Shown: positions 1-6,935, numbered from the stretch's first letter. The stretch: 12,034 nt of DNA from an uncultured Collinsella sp. (GCA_902495085.1 CABUWA010000050.1:1-12034); one strand, 5' to 3'. Notes: a model not told the origin generated them from the sequence alone. Numbers and translations: made by a program.

Positions 1-30
1 TAAGGTTTATCGCGAGTTCCGCACGCAAAG

Positions 31-51
31 AAGGCCACTTAATGTGGCCTT
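31..51. terminator. Hairpin, possible bidirectional terminator
   Basis: Perfect 8-bp inverted repeat (AAGGCCAC / GTGGCCTT) around a 5-base loop. On the plus strand it is followed by TCGTCTTGC, a weak U-tract, and on the minus strand by CTTTGCG. It could end a plus-strand gene lying left of the window, or the minus-strand peptidase gene that stops at 120. The structure is seen directly; terminator activity is inferred. Confidence 0.5.
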
Positions 52-119
52 CGTCTTGCATAGGACTGTAGAGCAGCAAACGTAACGCCCGCCCGTCTCC
101 GACCGACGGTCGAGTGAGA

Positions 120-1121
120 TTACTTCGCAGCACCCGGGATGCCGTGGGAGGTTTTGGCGTTTTTTGCTCCGTTCACGATGGCGGTCTGTAGGGCCCTTAC
201 TGCGAGCATGCCCAGCAGGTCTAGGGGAACGGCGGCGCTTGCCTGGGCGCCCAGTTTGCCGCTGGCGAGGGTGTAGATGGTGTCGCCGTCGTTGGTGGTG
301 TGTGTGGGGCGGATGGCGTGTGCGTAGGCGTCTGCGGCCATCTGGGAGACCTTGGTGGCTTGTGCCTTAGTGAGTTCCACGTTGGTGACGATGCAGCTGA
401 TGGTGGTGTTGGTGCGGTCGAGCGGCATCTGCATGGATCCGGCGGCGGCAAAGGCTGCGAGTTCCATGTCGACGATCTGGTCGCTATCGGCTGCGGCGCG
501 CATACCGGCGACCCACTCGCCGGTGAAGGGGTCGACAACGTTGCCGCAGGCGTTGACCGAGACCACGGCGCCCACCTTGACGGGGCCGAGTGCCACGGCA
601 GCAGTTCCAAGGCCGGCCTTCATGCAGGTGGCAGGCCCCATGAGCTTGCCTACAGTGGCGCCGGTGCCGGCGCCCACGTTGCCCTGCTCGAGCGTGGCGG
701 GGGTGTGGTCGAGTGCTTCGCGCACGGCGGCGATGCCGGCCTCAATGTCGGGGCGAACGGTGGGATCGCCAAAGGCGAGGTCGAAGATACAACTGGAGCA
801 CACGATAGGCACCTGCGTGGGGCCGACGGGAAGGCCGATGCCGCGGCTCTCAAGCTCGCGAGCGACGCCGCTTGCAGCCTCGAGGCCAAAGGCCGATCCA
901 CCCGAAAGGCAGACGGCGTGGACCTTGTCGACGGTGTTCTCGGGTCGCAGTAGGTCGGTTTCGCGCGATGCTGGAGCACCGCCGCGAACGTCAACGCCGC
1001 CGGTGGCGCCCTCGGGTGCCACGATTACGGTGCAACCGGTGCCGGCCTCCTCGTCCGTATAGTTGCCATAGCAAAAGCCATCGACATCGCAGACGTCAAT
1101 GGCCTCGAGCAGTGTATCCAT
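120..1121 (-). CDS. P1 family peptidase (S58, DmpA/NylC-like)
   Basis: A 333-residue protein of the MEROPS S58 / P1 family, Ntn-type hydrolases made as one chain that self-cleaves to expose an N-terminal nucleophile. Known members are aminopeptidases (DmpA), beta-peptidyl aminopeptidases or amide-oligomer hydrolases (NylC); the substrate here cannot be told. Supporting motifs are the glycine-rich GNVGAGTGATVGK at 148-159, the segment TNTTISCIVTN at 237-247, and THTTNDGDTIYTLA near 273-286. By analogy with NylC, autocleavage is expected between N238 and T239, with T239 as nucleophile. The start is backed by TAGGAG seven bases upstream. There is no signal peptide, so it is probably cytoplasmic. 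It lies downstream of the Maf gene on the same strand but is separated from it by a hairpin and has its own ribosome binding site. Family assignment is firm; function is generic. Confidence 0.9.
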   Translation of the reverse strand: MDTLLEAIDVCDVDGFCYGNYTDEEAGTGCTVIVAPEGATGGVDVRGGAPASRETDLLRPENTVDKVHAVCLSGGSAFGLEAASGVARELESRGIGLPVGPTQVPIVCSSCIFDLAFGDPTVRPDIEAGIAAVREALDHTPATLEQGNVGAGTGATVGKLMGPATCMKAGLGTAAVALGPVKVGAVVSVNACGNVVDPFTGEWVAGMRAAADSDQIVDMELAAFAAAGSMQMPLDRTNTTISCIVTNVELTKAQATKVSQMAADAYAHAIRPTHTTNDGDTIYTLASGKLGAQASAAVPLDLLGMLAVRALQTAIVNGAKNAKTSHGIPGAAK

Positions 1122-1191
1122 GTTTAACTCCTATCGGTTTTCCGCCGCGCCTTGTGCCCGGTCGGGATCCGTACGGTACGCCAAAATTGTA

Positions 1192-1214
1192 GGCGCTGGG
1201 GAATACCCAGCGCC
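1192..1214 (-). terminator. Hairpin after the Maf gene
   Basis: Perfect 9-bp stem (GGCGCTGGG / CCCAGCGCC) with a 5-base loop, beginning 8 bases beyond the Maf stop codon. On the minus strand it is followed by TACAATTTTGG, an interrupted U-run. It probably ends the DJ-1/Maf transcript, perhaps incompletely, before the downstream peptidase gene. Confidence 0.6.
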
Positions 1215-1222
1215 AGATGCAA

Positions 1223-1804
1223 TTACGAGAGTTTTTGAATCGCGCGCGCGACGCGGGCGATGGGTAGGCCCACCACGTTATAGAAGTCGCCCGAAATATC
1301 GTGCACGAGCATGCGTCCGCCTGTGCCCTGAATGCCGTAGGCGCCGGCCTTGTCCATGGGCTCACCCGAGGCGACGTAGCGCTCGATCTGCTCATCGGTG
1401 AGCTCGTAGAACGTCACGTCGGTCACATCGACAAAGGACAGGCTCTCGGCGGCATGCGGGGCGGCCGTATCGCCTGCCTTAACGATGCAGACGCCGGTTG
1501 CGACCTGGTGCGTGCGGCCCGAAAGCTCACGGAGCATGGTGCGCGCTTCGTCCTCGGTTGCCGGCTTGCCCAGAATCTTGCCATCGAAGGTGACGATGGT
1601 GTCGGCTGCGACGGTCAGTTCGCTGGGCTCGGCATACTCGGCAGCAACGGCAGCCGCCTTGGCGCGTGCCAAGCGCTCGACAAGCGTGAGCGGGGCCTCG
1701 CCATCAAAGGGCGTTTCGTCGATATCCGCGGGAATCACGCGAATGTTGTAGCCTGCCCCGCGCATCAGCTCTACGCGGCGCGGCGATTGCGAAGCCAAAA
1801 TCAT
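1223..1804 (-). CDS. maf: Maf family nucleotide pyrophosphatase
   Basis: A 193-residue Maf/YhdE-type protein. These cytoplasmic enzymes hydrolyse non-canonical or methylated nucleoside triphosphates, or dTTP/UTP, to monophosphate and pyrophosphate, and are linked to nucleotide-pool cleaning and arrest of division. The N-terminus MILASQSPRR carries the conserved SxSPRR phosphate-binding motif. AADT at 66-69 includes the catalytic aspartate D68, followed by GKP at 79-81, HQVATG at 99-104 and KAGAYGIQG at 152-160, a motif typical of the dTTP/UTP-specific branch. The length is normal for the family. The ATG overlaps the stop of the upstream DJ-1-like gene in an ATGA arrangement, which implies translational coupling. 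Annotation as dTTP/UTP pyrophosphatase is likely, but specificity is inferred from motif type only. Confidence 0.95.
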   Translation of the reverse strand: MILASQSPRRVELMRGAGYNIRVIPADIDETPFDGEAPLTLVERLARAKAAAVAAEYAEPSELTVAADTIVTFDGKILGKPATEDEARTMLRELSGRTHQVATGVCIVKAGDTAAPHAAESLSFVDVTDVTFYELTDEQIERYVASGEPMDKAGAYGIQGTGGRMLVHDISGDFYNVVGLPIARVARAIQKLS

Positions 1805-2343
1805 AGTTGGATGCCCTCGGCGACCTTCTCGACGGCCTTGTCGCCGGCAAGCGTTCGCAGCAGCTCAAGTGCAAAGGGGAGCGACTGGGCCATGCCGCTG
1901 GCGGTGATGATGTTGCCGTCATGCGTAACCTTCTCGCCGGTATAGGCGCCTTCGGGGAAGCTTTTCTCAAAGCCAGGGAAGCATGTGGCGTGGCGCCCCT
2001 CGAGCAGGTCGAGCTCGCCCAGGATAAACGGGGCGGCGCAGATGGCGGCGACGTGCTTGGTCGCGGCGAACTCGCAGACCACGTCGCAGACGCGCTGATC
2101 TGCGCGCAGATTGGTGGCACCTGGTAGGCCGCCGGGCAGCACGACGCAGTCGTACTCGTCAAAGTTGATCTCATCAAAGAGTGCATCACAGGTCACGGGG
2201 ATCTGCAGCGAGCTTACGACCTCACGCGTGGGCATGATCGAGACGAGCGTGGCACGCACGCCGCCGCGACGCATGACATCGACCATGGTCAAGCATTCAA
2301 TAGTTTCAAAGCCATCGGCGGCGAGAACGGCAACGCTGGGCAT
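1801..2343 (-). CDS. DJ-1/PfpI family protein
   Basis: A 180-residue single-domain protein of the DJ-1/ThiJ/PfpI superfamily, closest in pattern to the DJ-1/YajL branch. Members have been reported as glyoxalases, deglycases or oxidative-stress chaperones; which applies here is unknown. The nucleophilic cysteine is in AAICAAPFILGEL (C102). The conserved acidic partner in GFETIECLTMVDVMRR (E16) aligns with Glu18 of human DJ-1, and VVLPGG precedes the nucleophile elbow. I chose the ATG at 2343 because AAAGGA lies about 8 bases upstream and the protein then begins MPSVAVLAADGFE, as family members do; an in-frame ATG at 2367 would add eight unlikely residues. It is the first gene of a two-gene operon with the Maf gene. 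Confidence 0.9.
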   Translation of the reverse strand: MPSVAVLAADGFETIECLTMVDVMRRGGVRATLVSIMPTREVVSSLQIPVTCDALFDEINFDEYDCVVLPGGLPGATNLRADQRVCDVVCEFAATKHVAAICAAPFILGELDLLEGRHATCFPGFEKSFPEGAYTGEKVTHDGNIITASGMAQSLPFALELLRTLAGDKAVEKVAEGIQL

Positions 2344-2379
2344 GAGGGTTCCTTTCATAGGCGGCATACAATTAGCCGT

Positions 2380-2408
2380 CTTATACCCCGAAGACCTCCG
2401 CTTGCCAC
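2380..2408 (-). promoter_or_regulatory. Predicted promoter of the DJ-1/Maf operon
   Basis: On the minus strand GTGGCA (4/6 match to the -35 consensus) is followed after 17 bases by TATAAG (5/6 match to the -10 consensus). Transcription would begin about 30 bases before the DJ-1-like start codon. This is a by-eye prediction. Confidence 0.45.
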
Positions 2409-2474
2409 GCTCGATTTCCCAATGTTTAAAATAGCCCCGTCCGAATTAGCTACCCTCACCCATCCTCAACAATC

Positions 2475-2610
2475 TCAATCTGTAACATCTAGACCCACTT
2501 TTGACCCCTAACTGTTACAGATCAAGACAAACGGAAACTGCCCCGACAAAACGTCTAAATCTGTAACATCTACGGACCAAAACCGGGTCTTACTGTTACA
2601 GATCGAGACA
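2475..2610. repeat. Two tandem 55-bp units with inverted ATCTGTAACA arms
   Basis: Copy one spans 2475-2529 and copy two 2556-2610, an 81-bp period. Each has arms ATCTGTAACA and TGTTACAGAT (2478-2487/2513-2522; 2559-2568/2594-2603) exactly 45 bp end to end. The edges are conserved (left CT[C/A]AATCTGTAACATCTA; right ACTGTTACAGATC[A/G]AGACA), while the 25-base centres differ. The pattern fits a dispersed REP/MITE-like element or a double operator for a dimeric regulator. It lies between a divergent gene pair, so it could act on either side. The repeat is certain; its role is unknown. Confidence 0.85.
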
Positions 2611-2611
2611 G

Positions 2612-2639
2612 TCCCCAACAGCACCGCCCTGTTCGGGGA
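2612..2639. other. Imperfect hairpin between the repeats and the promoter
   Basis: TCCCCAACAG can pair with CTGTTCGGGGA with one bulged base and a 7-base loop. It has no U-tract, so it is not an obvious terminator. It lies two bases beyond the second 55-bp unit and may belong to the same intergenic element. Confidence 0.4.
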
Positions 2640-2691
2640 ACGACCGCCACAGGTGCGGCGGGCAGAGGCTCACTTTTTTCCTCGGCTTTTC

Positions 2692-2721
2692 TTGACAGCA
2701 CCTCCTCTGTTGTAGTATTTT
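2692..2721 (+). promoter_or_regulatory. Near-consensus sigma-70-type promoter
   Basis: A perfect -35 box TTGACA (2692-2697) is followed after 18 bases by TATTTT (2716-2721, 5/6 match). It points toward the transporter/glucosidase/PTS operon and would start transcription near 2728, giving a leader of almost 200 bases that includes the terminator at 2770-2805. Confidence 0.7.
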
Positions 2722-2769
2722 TCTCCGTCTAAAAACGCGTGGACTTTTCTGGGCGCTAGCCACCTTTTT

Positions 2770-2805
2770 GCCACGCAACCGAGCAGTCGGTTGCGTGGCT
2801 TTTTT
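2770..2805 (+). terminator. Strong intrinsic terminator inside the operon leader
   Basis: A perfect 13-bp stem (GCCACGCAACCGA / TCGGTTGCGTGGC) with a 4-base GCAG loop is followed directly by six T residues. It is a textbook plus-strand terminator, located after the promoter at 2692 and 118 bases before the first start codon of the operon. Upstream GCGTGG (2737-2742) is complementary to CCACGC (2771-2776) in the terminator's 5' arm, so a competing fold is possible. It could be an attenuator of the operon, or the 3' end of a short independent RNA. Confidence 0.8.
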
Positions 2806-2922
2806 CGTCTTGGCAGCAGGTACCACATGCACCGCCAGAAGACCGCACGAGCCCACCTTCCGACTGCAGGGAACAGACGCACGAGACGTGCATCTGCAAG
2901 ACAGCAGACGGAAGGGAGTCTA

Positions 2923-3903
2923 ATGGCAGGAACAAACACAATCAAGCAACAGGCCGCCGGGGCAGGAGCCACGGGCGCGGGACAGGCCAAGGCGGCGCTC
3001 CAGGTCTTTGCGGGCGGCGCCTGCTACGGCGCGATGGCCACGACCTACAAGCTCGCCTACGCCGCGGGCTTCACCTCGGCGCAGGTGGTGGCGAGCCAGG
3101 CGTGGTTCGGCTGCCTCTTCTTCGCCCTCGCCACGCTCGCAGGGCACGCACTCGGGCACCGCTGGCGGCGCGTGGGCTGGAAGCTCGCCCTCAAGCTCAT
3201 GGGCCTGGGAGCCCTCACCTGCCTCACCTCAATCCTCTACTGCTACGCCATGAGCGTGCTGCCCGCCCCGGTGGCGCTCACGCTCCTCTTCCAGTTCACG
3301 TGGCTGGGGCTCGTGTGGCAGACCGTCATGACGCGCCGGCCGCCGAGGCTCCTCCAAGTGGCCTCCGCCCTGGTCATCGTCTTCGGAACGGTGTTCGCCA
3401 GCGGCGTCTACAAGACCGGCATCACCGGGTACGACCCCGTGGCCCTGCTCTGCGCGCTGGGGGCGGCCGTGTCCTGCTCCCTCTTTGTCACCCTCTCCGG
3501 CAAGGTCGAGGCCCCCTGCTCGTCCGAGCAGCGTGGCGTCATCGTATGCGCGGGCTCCGTGGTCATGTCGCTCACGGTGTGCCCGGACTACGTCGTCTCG
3601 GGCGTCCTCGCCCAGGGCATCCTGCCCTTTGCCGTCATCGCTGGCTTCTTTGGCATGCTCTGCCCGGTCCTGCTCTTCGGCATGGGCTCTCCGCACCTGC
3701 CTGCGGGCCTCTCCACTGTCATGGCCGCCGCGGAACTCCCCGCCGGCCTGCTCATCGCCATGATCGTCCTCGGCGAGCCGCTCGGCGTCGTCGAGTGGCT
3801 GGGCGTCGCCATCATCCTCGCCGGCGTGTGCCTGGCACAGGTCCCCTCCCTGCTTGGAGGCCGGGAGGCACGTCGCGCCGCTGCAGGACAAGCCGTCAGC
3901 TAG
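2923..3903 (+). CDS. EamA/DMT family transporter
   Basis: A 326-residue integral membrane protein with about ten hydrophobic segments in two EamA-like halves, as in the drug/metabolite transporter superfamily, which moves amino acids, nucleobases, sugars or drugs. The first half begins near residue 26 (LQVFAGGACYGAMATTYKLAY). The second half ends with the typical ELPAGLLIAMIVLGEPLGV (271-289) and EWLGVAIILAGV (291-302). The N-terminal 20 residues are Ala/Gly-rich and polar. The ATG is supported by GAAGGGAG just upstream. It is first in a likely operon with a 6-phospho-beta-glucosidase and a PTS EIIBC, so it may export an aglycone, sugar or other product of beta-glucoside use; that link is inference only. 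Third codon positions are overwhelmingly G or C, more so than in the genes outside the islet. Confidence 0.9.
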   Translation: MAGTNTIKQQAAGAGATGAGQAKAALQVFAGGACYGAMATTYKLAYAAGFTSAQVVASQAWFGCLFFALATLAGHALGHRWRRVGWKLALKLMGLGALTCLTSILYCYAMSVLPAPVALTLLFQFTWLGLVWQTVMTRRPPRLLQVASALVIVFGTVFASGVYKTGITGYDPVALLCALGAAVSCSLFVTLSGKVEAPCSSEQRGVIVCAGSVVMSLTVCPDYVVSGVLAQGILPFAVIAGFFGMLCPVLLFGMGSPHLPAGLSTVMAAAELPAGLLIAMIVLGEPLGVVEWLGVAIILAGVCLAQVPSLLGGREARRAAAGQAVS

Positions 3904-3906
3904 TCA

Positions 3907-4006
3907 CCCCTTCACAGGGGCCCGCGCGCATCAGGGAAAGGGCCACGGGCCAGGCGCGCGAGGCCGCAAGGACGTTATAAAGCGTCCCCCGCAGAGATGG
4001 GGGCGC
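3907..4006 (+). other. Structured intercistronic gap
   Basis: The 121-base gap between the transporter and glucosidase genes contains several potential hairpins: CCCC/GGGG at 3907-3920, GGACG/CGTCC at 3970-3987, and GCGTCCCCC/GGGGGCGC at 3982-4006. The last two overlap and cannot form together. None has a U-tract, so read-through is expected; mRNA processing or differential stability is possible. An AT-rich TTATAA in the loop of the middle hairpin has no matching -35 box. Confidence 0.35.
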
Positions 4007-4024
4007 CAGAGAGAAGGAGGCACC

Positions 4025-5455
4025 ATGCCATTTCCAAAAGGGTTCCTTTGGGGAGGAGCCACCGCCGCCAACCAATGCGAGGGAGGCTATGACGAGGGCG
4101 GCCGCGGCCTTGCCAACGTCGACGTCATCCCACACGGGCCGGAGCGCAACGACGTAAGCCGCGGCCTGAGGCGCATGCTCGACTTTGAGCCCGGGTACTA
4201 CTACCCGGCCCAGACGGGCATCGACTTCTACCACCACTACCGCGAAGACATAGCCCTCTTCGCGGAGATGGGCTTTAAGGTCTTTCGCCTCTCCATCGCC
4301 TGGAGCCGCATCTTCCCCAATGGCGACGAGGAGGAGCCCAACGAGGCCGGGCTCGCCTTCTACGAGGACGTGTTCCGCTGCTGCCGCGAGCACGGGATCG
4401 AGCCCCTCGTGACCATCACACACTTCGACTGCCCCATCCACCTCGTCAAGAAGTACGGCGCCTGGCGAAACCGCACCCTTATCGAGCTCTACAAGCGGCT
4501 TGTGACGGTGCTCTTCAACCGCTACCGCGGCCTCGTGCGCTGGTGGATCACGTTCAACGAGATGAACATGATCTTGCACCGTCCCTTCATGGGTGCCGGC
4601 ATCGTCCTCGAGCCCGGGGAGAATGCCCGCGAGGCCGAGTACCGCGCCGCGCACAACGAGCTCGTGGCGAGCGCCTGGGCCACCAAGATCGCCCACGAGG
4701 TCGATCCGGAGAACAAGGTGGGCTGCATGCTCGCCGCGGGAAGCTACTACCCCTACTCCTGTCGTCCCGAGGACGTTCGCGCGGCGCAGGTCAAAAACCA
4801 GGAGGACCTCTTCTTCGTGGACGTGCAGGCGCGCGGTCGCTACCCCGGCTACGCGCTCAAGATGCTCGAGCGCGAGGGCATCGACGTGGGCATGACCGCC
4901 GAGGACGAGCGCATCCTTGCGGAGAACACCGTCGACTTCATCTCGTTTAGCTACTACTCCTCGCGCTGCACCGCGGGCGACCCCGATTCCGTGGGCGGCG
5001 TCGCCGAGGGCAACGCCTTCGCCGGCGTGGAGAACCCCTACGTGCGCACGAGCGACTGGGGCTGGGTCATCGACCCGCTGGGATTCCGCATCACGATCAA
5101 CGACCTCTGGGACCGCTACCAGAAGCCGCTCTTTGTGGTGGAGAACGGCCTCGGCGCCTATGACGAGGTGCTTCCCGACGGCACGATCGAGGACGACTAC
5201 CGCATCGCCTACCTGCGCGAGCACATCGAGGCCATGCGCGACGCCATCGAGCAGGACGGCGTCGAGATGCTCGGCTACACCACCTGGGGGCCGATCGACC
5301 TCGTGAGCGCGGGCTCCGGCGAGATGGAGAAGCGCTACGGCTTCATCTACGTGGACCGCGACAACCTGGGCAACGGCACGCTCGAGCGCAGGCGCAAGAA
5401 GAGCTTCTACTGGTATCAACAGGCCATCGCCACCAACGGAGGCGACCTGGGCTAG
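4025..5455 (+). CDS. 6-phospho-beta-glucosidase, GH1
   Basis: A 476-residue glycoside hydrolase family 1 enzyme of normal length that hydrolyses phosphorylated beta-glucosides (such as cellobiose-, salicin- or arbutin-6-phosphate) to glucose-6-phosphate and an aglycone or glucose in the cytoplasm. The N-terminus MPFPKGFLWGGATAANQCEG is typical. The acid/base glutamate is E179 in TFNEMN and the nucleophile is E373 in VVENGLG. WGPIDLVSAGSGEMEKRYG (421-439) supplies the 6-phosphate pocket residues S428, K436 and Y438 and favours phospho-glucosidase over phospho-galactosidase, which usually has SWxNG here. AAGGAGG ends four bases before the chosen ATG; an in-frame ORF further upstream lacks homology. 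The gene lies 31 bases before the EIIBC gene, and the two surely work together. TFNEMN is a small departure from the usual TFNEP/IN. Confidence 0.95.
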   Translation: MPFPKGFLWGGATAANQCEGGYDEGGRGLANVDVIPHGPERNDVSRGLRRMLDFEPGYYYPAQTGIDFYHHYREDIALFAEMGFKVFRLSIAWSRIFPNGDEEEPNEAGLAFYEDVFRCCREHGIEPLVTITHFDCPIHLVKKYGAWRNRTLIELYKRLVTVLFNRYRGLVRWWITFNEMNMILHRPFMGAGIVLEPGENAREAEYRAAHNELVASAWATKIAHEVDPENKVGCMLAAGSYYPYSCRPEDVRAAQVKNQEDLFFVDVQARGRYPGYALKMLEREGIDVGMTAEDERILAENTVDFISFSYYSSRCTAGDPDSVGGVAEGNAFAGVENPYVRTSDWGWVIDPLGFRITINDLWDRYQKPLFVVENGLGAYDEVLPDGTIEDDYRIAYLREHIEAMRDAIEQDGVEMLGYTTWGPIDLVSAGSGEMEKRYGFIYVDRDNLGNGTLERRRKKSFYWYQQAIATNGGDLG

Positions 5456-5486
5456 CCGCCCGGGCAATATCACTAAGGAGAAAATA

Positions 5487-6935
5487 ATGGCTGAAAAATA
5501 CGACGACCTGGCCAGATCCATACTCGAGAACGTAGGCGGCGCCGAGAACGTCGCCAGCGTCGCGCACTGCATCACGCGCGTGCGCTTCAAGCTCAAGGAC
5601 GAGTCCCGCGCCAACACGGCCAAGATTGAGACCCTCAAGGGCGTCATCCAGGTCATCCAGGCCAACGGCCAGTACCAGGTGGTCGTGGGTAACATCGTCG
5701 AGGACGTCTACGACGCGGTCATGGAGGCCGGCAACTTCTCGAGCGGCGCAAGCGCCGACGACGAGCCCCAGGGCGAGAAGACCGTTGCCTCCGTCATCAT
5801 CGACCTCATCTCTGGCATCTTCCAGCCCATCCTGGGACCGCTTGCCGCCGCAGGCATCATGAAGGGACTGCTTGCCCTCATCACCTACTTCGTCCCGGCC
5901 TTTGCAAACGACGGCCTCTACACGCTGCTCTACACCGTGGCTGACGGCTTCTTCTACTTCCTTCCCGTCGCCCTGGCGTTCAGTGCCGCGCGCAAGTTCC
6001 GCATGAACGAGTTCACCGGCGTGGCAATCGGCGTGGCGCTCCTCTACCCGACGATGGTCGCCCTGACCTCGGGCGAGGCGCTCGGCAGCATCGACCTCGG
6101 CGTGGCCGGCACGTTCTCGTGGTACGCCACCGCCCTCGGGGTCCCCATCATCATGCCCGTGTCCGGCTACGTGAGCTCGGTGATCCCCGTCCTTCTCATG
6201 GTGTGGTTCGGCTCTATCCTTGAGCGCTGGCTCAAGAGCTGGATGCCGACTGCGCTCAAGATGTTCCTCGTCCCGCTCGCCACGATGACGGTCTCCATCG
6301 TCTTGGGCTACCTCGTCATCGGCCCGGTGGCCACCCTCATCACCAACCTGCTGAGCGCGGCGTTCTCGTTCATCTTCCAGCTCCCCGTGGTTGGTTCCGT
6401 CCTGGGCAGCGCCCTGGTCGGCGGACTGTGGATGTGCCTCGTCATCTTTGGCTTCCACTGGAGCCTCATCCCCATCTCCATCATGAACCTGAACACCCTC
6501 GGCCACGACAGCGTGCTCGCCGCCACCATCGGCCACGGGTTCGCGCTCGGAGCGGTCATCTTTGCCATGTACCTCAGAAACAAGGACGAGCGCTTCCGCG
6601 GCATCGCCCTTCCCGCGATGATCTCCGCCTTCTTCTTCGGCGTCACCGAGCCTGGCATCTACGGCATCGCCCTGCCCAACAAGCGCGCGTTCGTCGTGGC
6701 ATGCCTGAGCTCCGCCGTGGGCGGCGCCATCGTGGGAATGACGGGCGCCCTCATGTACATCTCGGGCGGCCTCGGCGTCTTCAACCTGCTCAACTTCATC
6801 GACGGGACCCCTGGTGGCGCCGGGATCTCCCACATGATCTACGCGATCATCGCCGCACTCGTCTCTGCCGTCCTGGCCTTTGTTATCGAGTTCATCACCT
6901 ACCGACCCAACGACGACGAGGAAGGCGCCCGCTAG
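5487..6935 (+). CDS. PTS beta-glucoside transporter subunit EIIBC
   Basis: A 482-residue membrane protein of the glucose/glucoside PTS superfamily that imports a beta-glucoside and phosphorylates it. The N-terminal EIIB domain (about 1-80) carries the phosphorylated cysteine C28 in VAHCITRVRF. A charged linker follows (about 85-98), then the EIIC domain (about 100-470) with many hydrophobic segments, GFHWSLIP (322-329) and the family signature GVTEPGIYG (385-393). The protein stops right after EIIC: the EIIA domain found in BglF-type proteins of about 620 residues is missing, so an EIIA must be supplied in trans. The start is supported by AAGGAG spaced seven bases from the ATG. Its product is the expected substrate of the upstream GH1 enzyme. 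No BglG/LicT-type antiterminator gene is nearby. Confidence 0.95.
   Translation: MAEKYDDLARSILENVGGAENVASVAHCITRVRFKLKDESRANTAKIETLKGVIQVIQANGQYQVVVGNIVEDVYDAVMEAGNFSSGASADDEPQGEKTVASVIIDLISGIFQPILGPLAAAGIMKGLLALITYFVPAFANDGLYTLLYTVADGFFYFLPVALAFSAARKFRMNEFTGVAIGVALLYPTMVALTSGEALGSIDLGVAGTFSWYATALGVPIIMPVSGYVSSVIPVLLMVWFGSILERWLKSWMPTALKMFLVPLATMTVSIVLGYLVIGPVATLITNLLSAAFSFIFQLPVVGSVLGSALVGGLWMCLVIFGFHWSLIPISIMNLNTLGHDSVLAATIGHGFALGAVIFAMYLRNKDERFRGIALPAMISAFFFGVTEPGIYGIALPNKRAFVVACLSSAVGGAIVGMTGALMYISGGLGVFNLLNFIDGTPGGAGISHMIYAIIAALVSAVLAFVIEFITYRPNDDEEGAR

Noticed and set aside
1..30. 3' end of a tRNA or small RNA before the hairpin at 31
   Set aside because: No TTCGA-type T-loop or CCA-compatible end is visible, and too little sequence is available.
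300..1062. Long open frames on the plus strand across the peptidase gene
   Set aside because: They are antisense shadows produced by G+C-rich codon bias; no family motifs, while the minus-strand frame encodes a clear P1 peptidase.
2475..2610. CRISPR-like repeat-spacer array
   Set aside because: Only two copies, each an internal inverted repeat with variable centre; no regular direct repeat-spacer pattern and no cas genes.
2731..2776. BglG/LicT RAT antiterminator site
   Set aside because: No match to the GGATTGTTACTG...GGCAAAACC consensus; only a simple competing stem can be drawn.
2806..2922. T-box riboswitch in the operon leader
   Set aside because: The conserved T-box sequence (AGGGTGGNACCGCG) is absent; the GGTACCAC at 2819 is only a superficial resemblance and lies after the terminator.
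3896..6833. Very long minus-strand open frames (about 500-600 codons) across the glucosidase and PTS genes
   Set aside because: Their translations are skewed to Asp, Glu, His, Val and Ala as expected of antisense frames in high-GC genes; the plus-strand genes have intact catalytic motifs.
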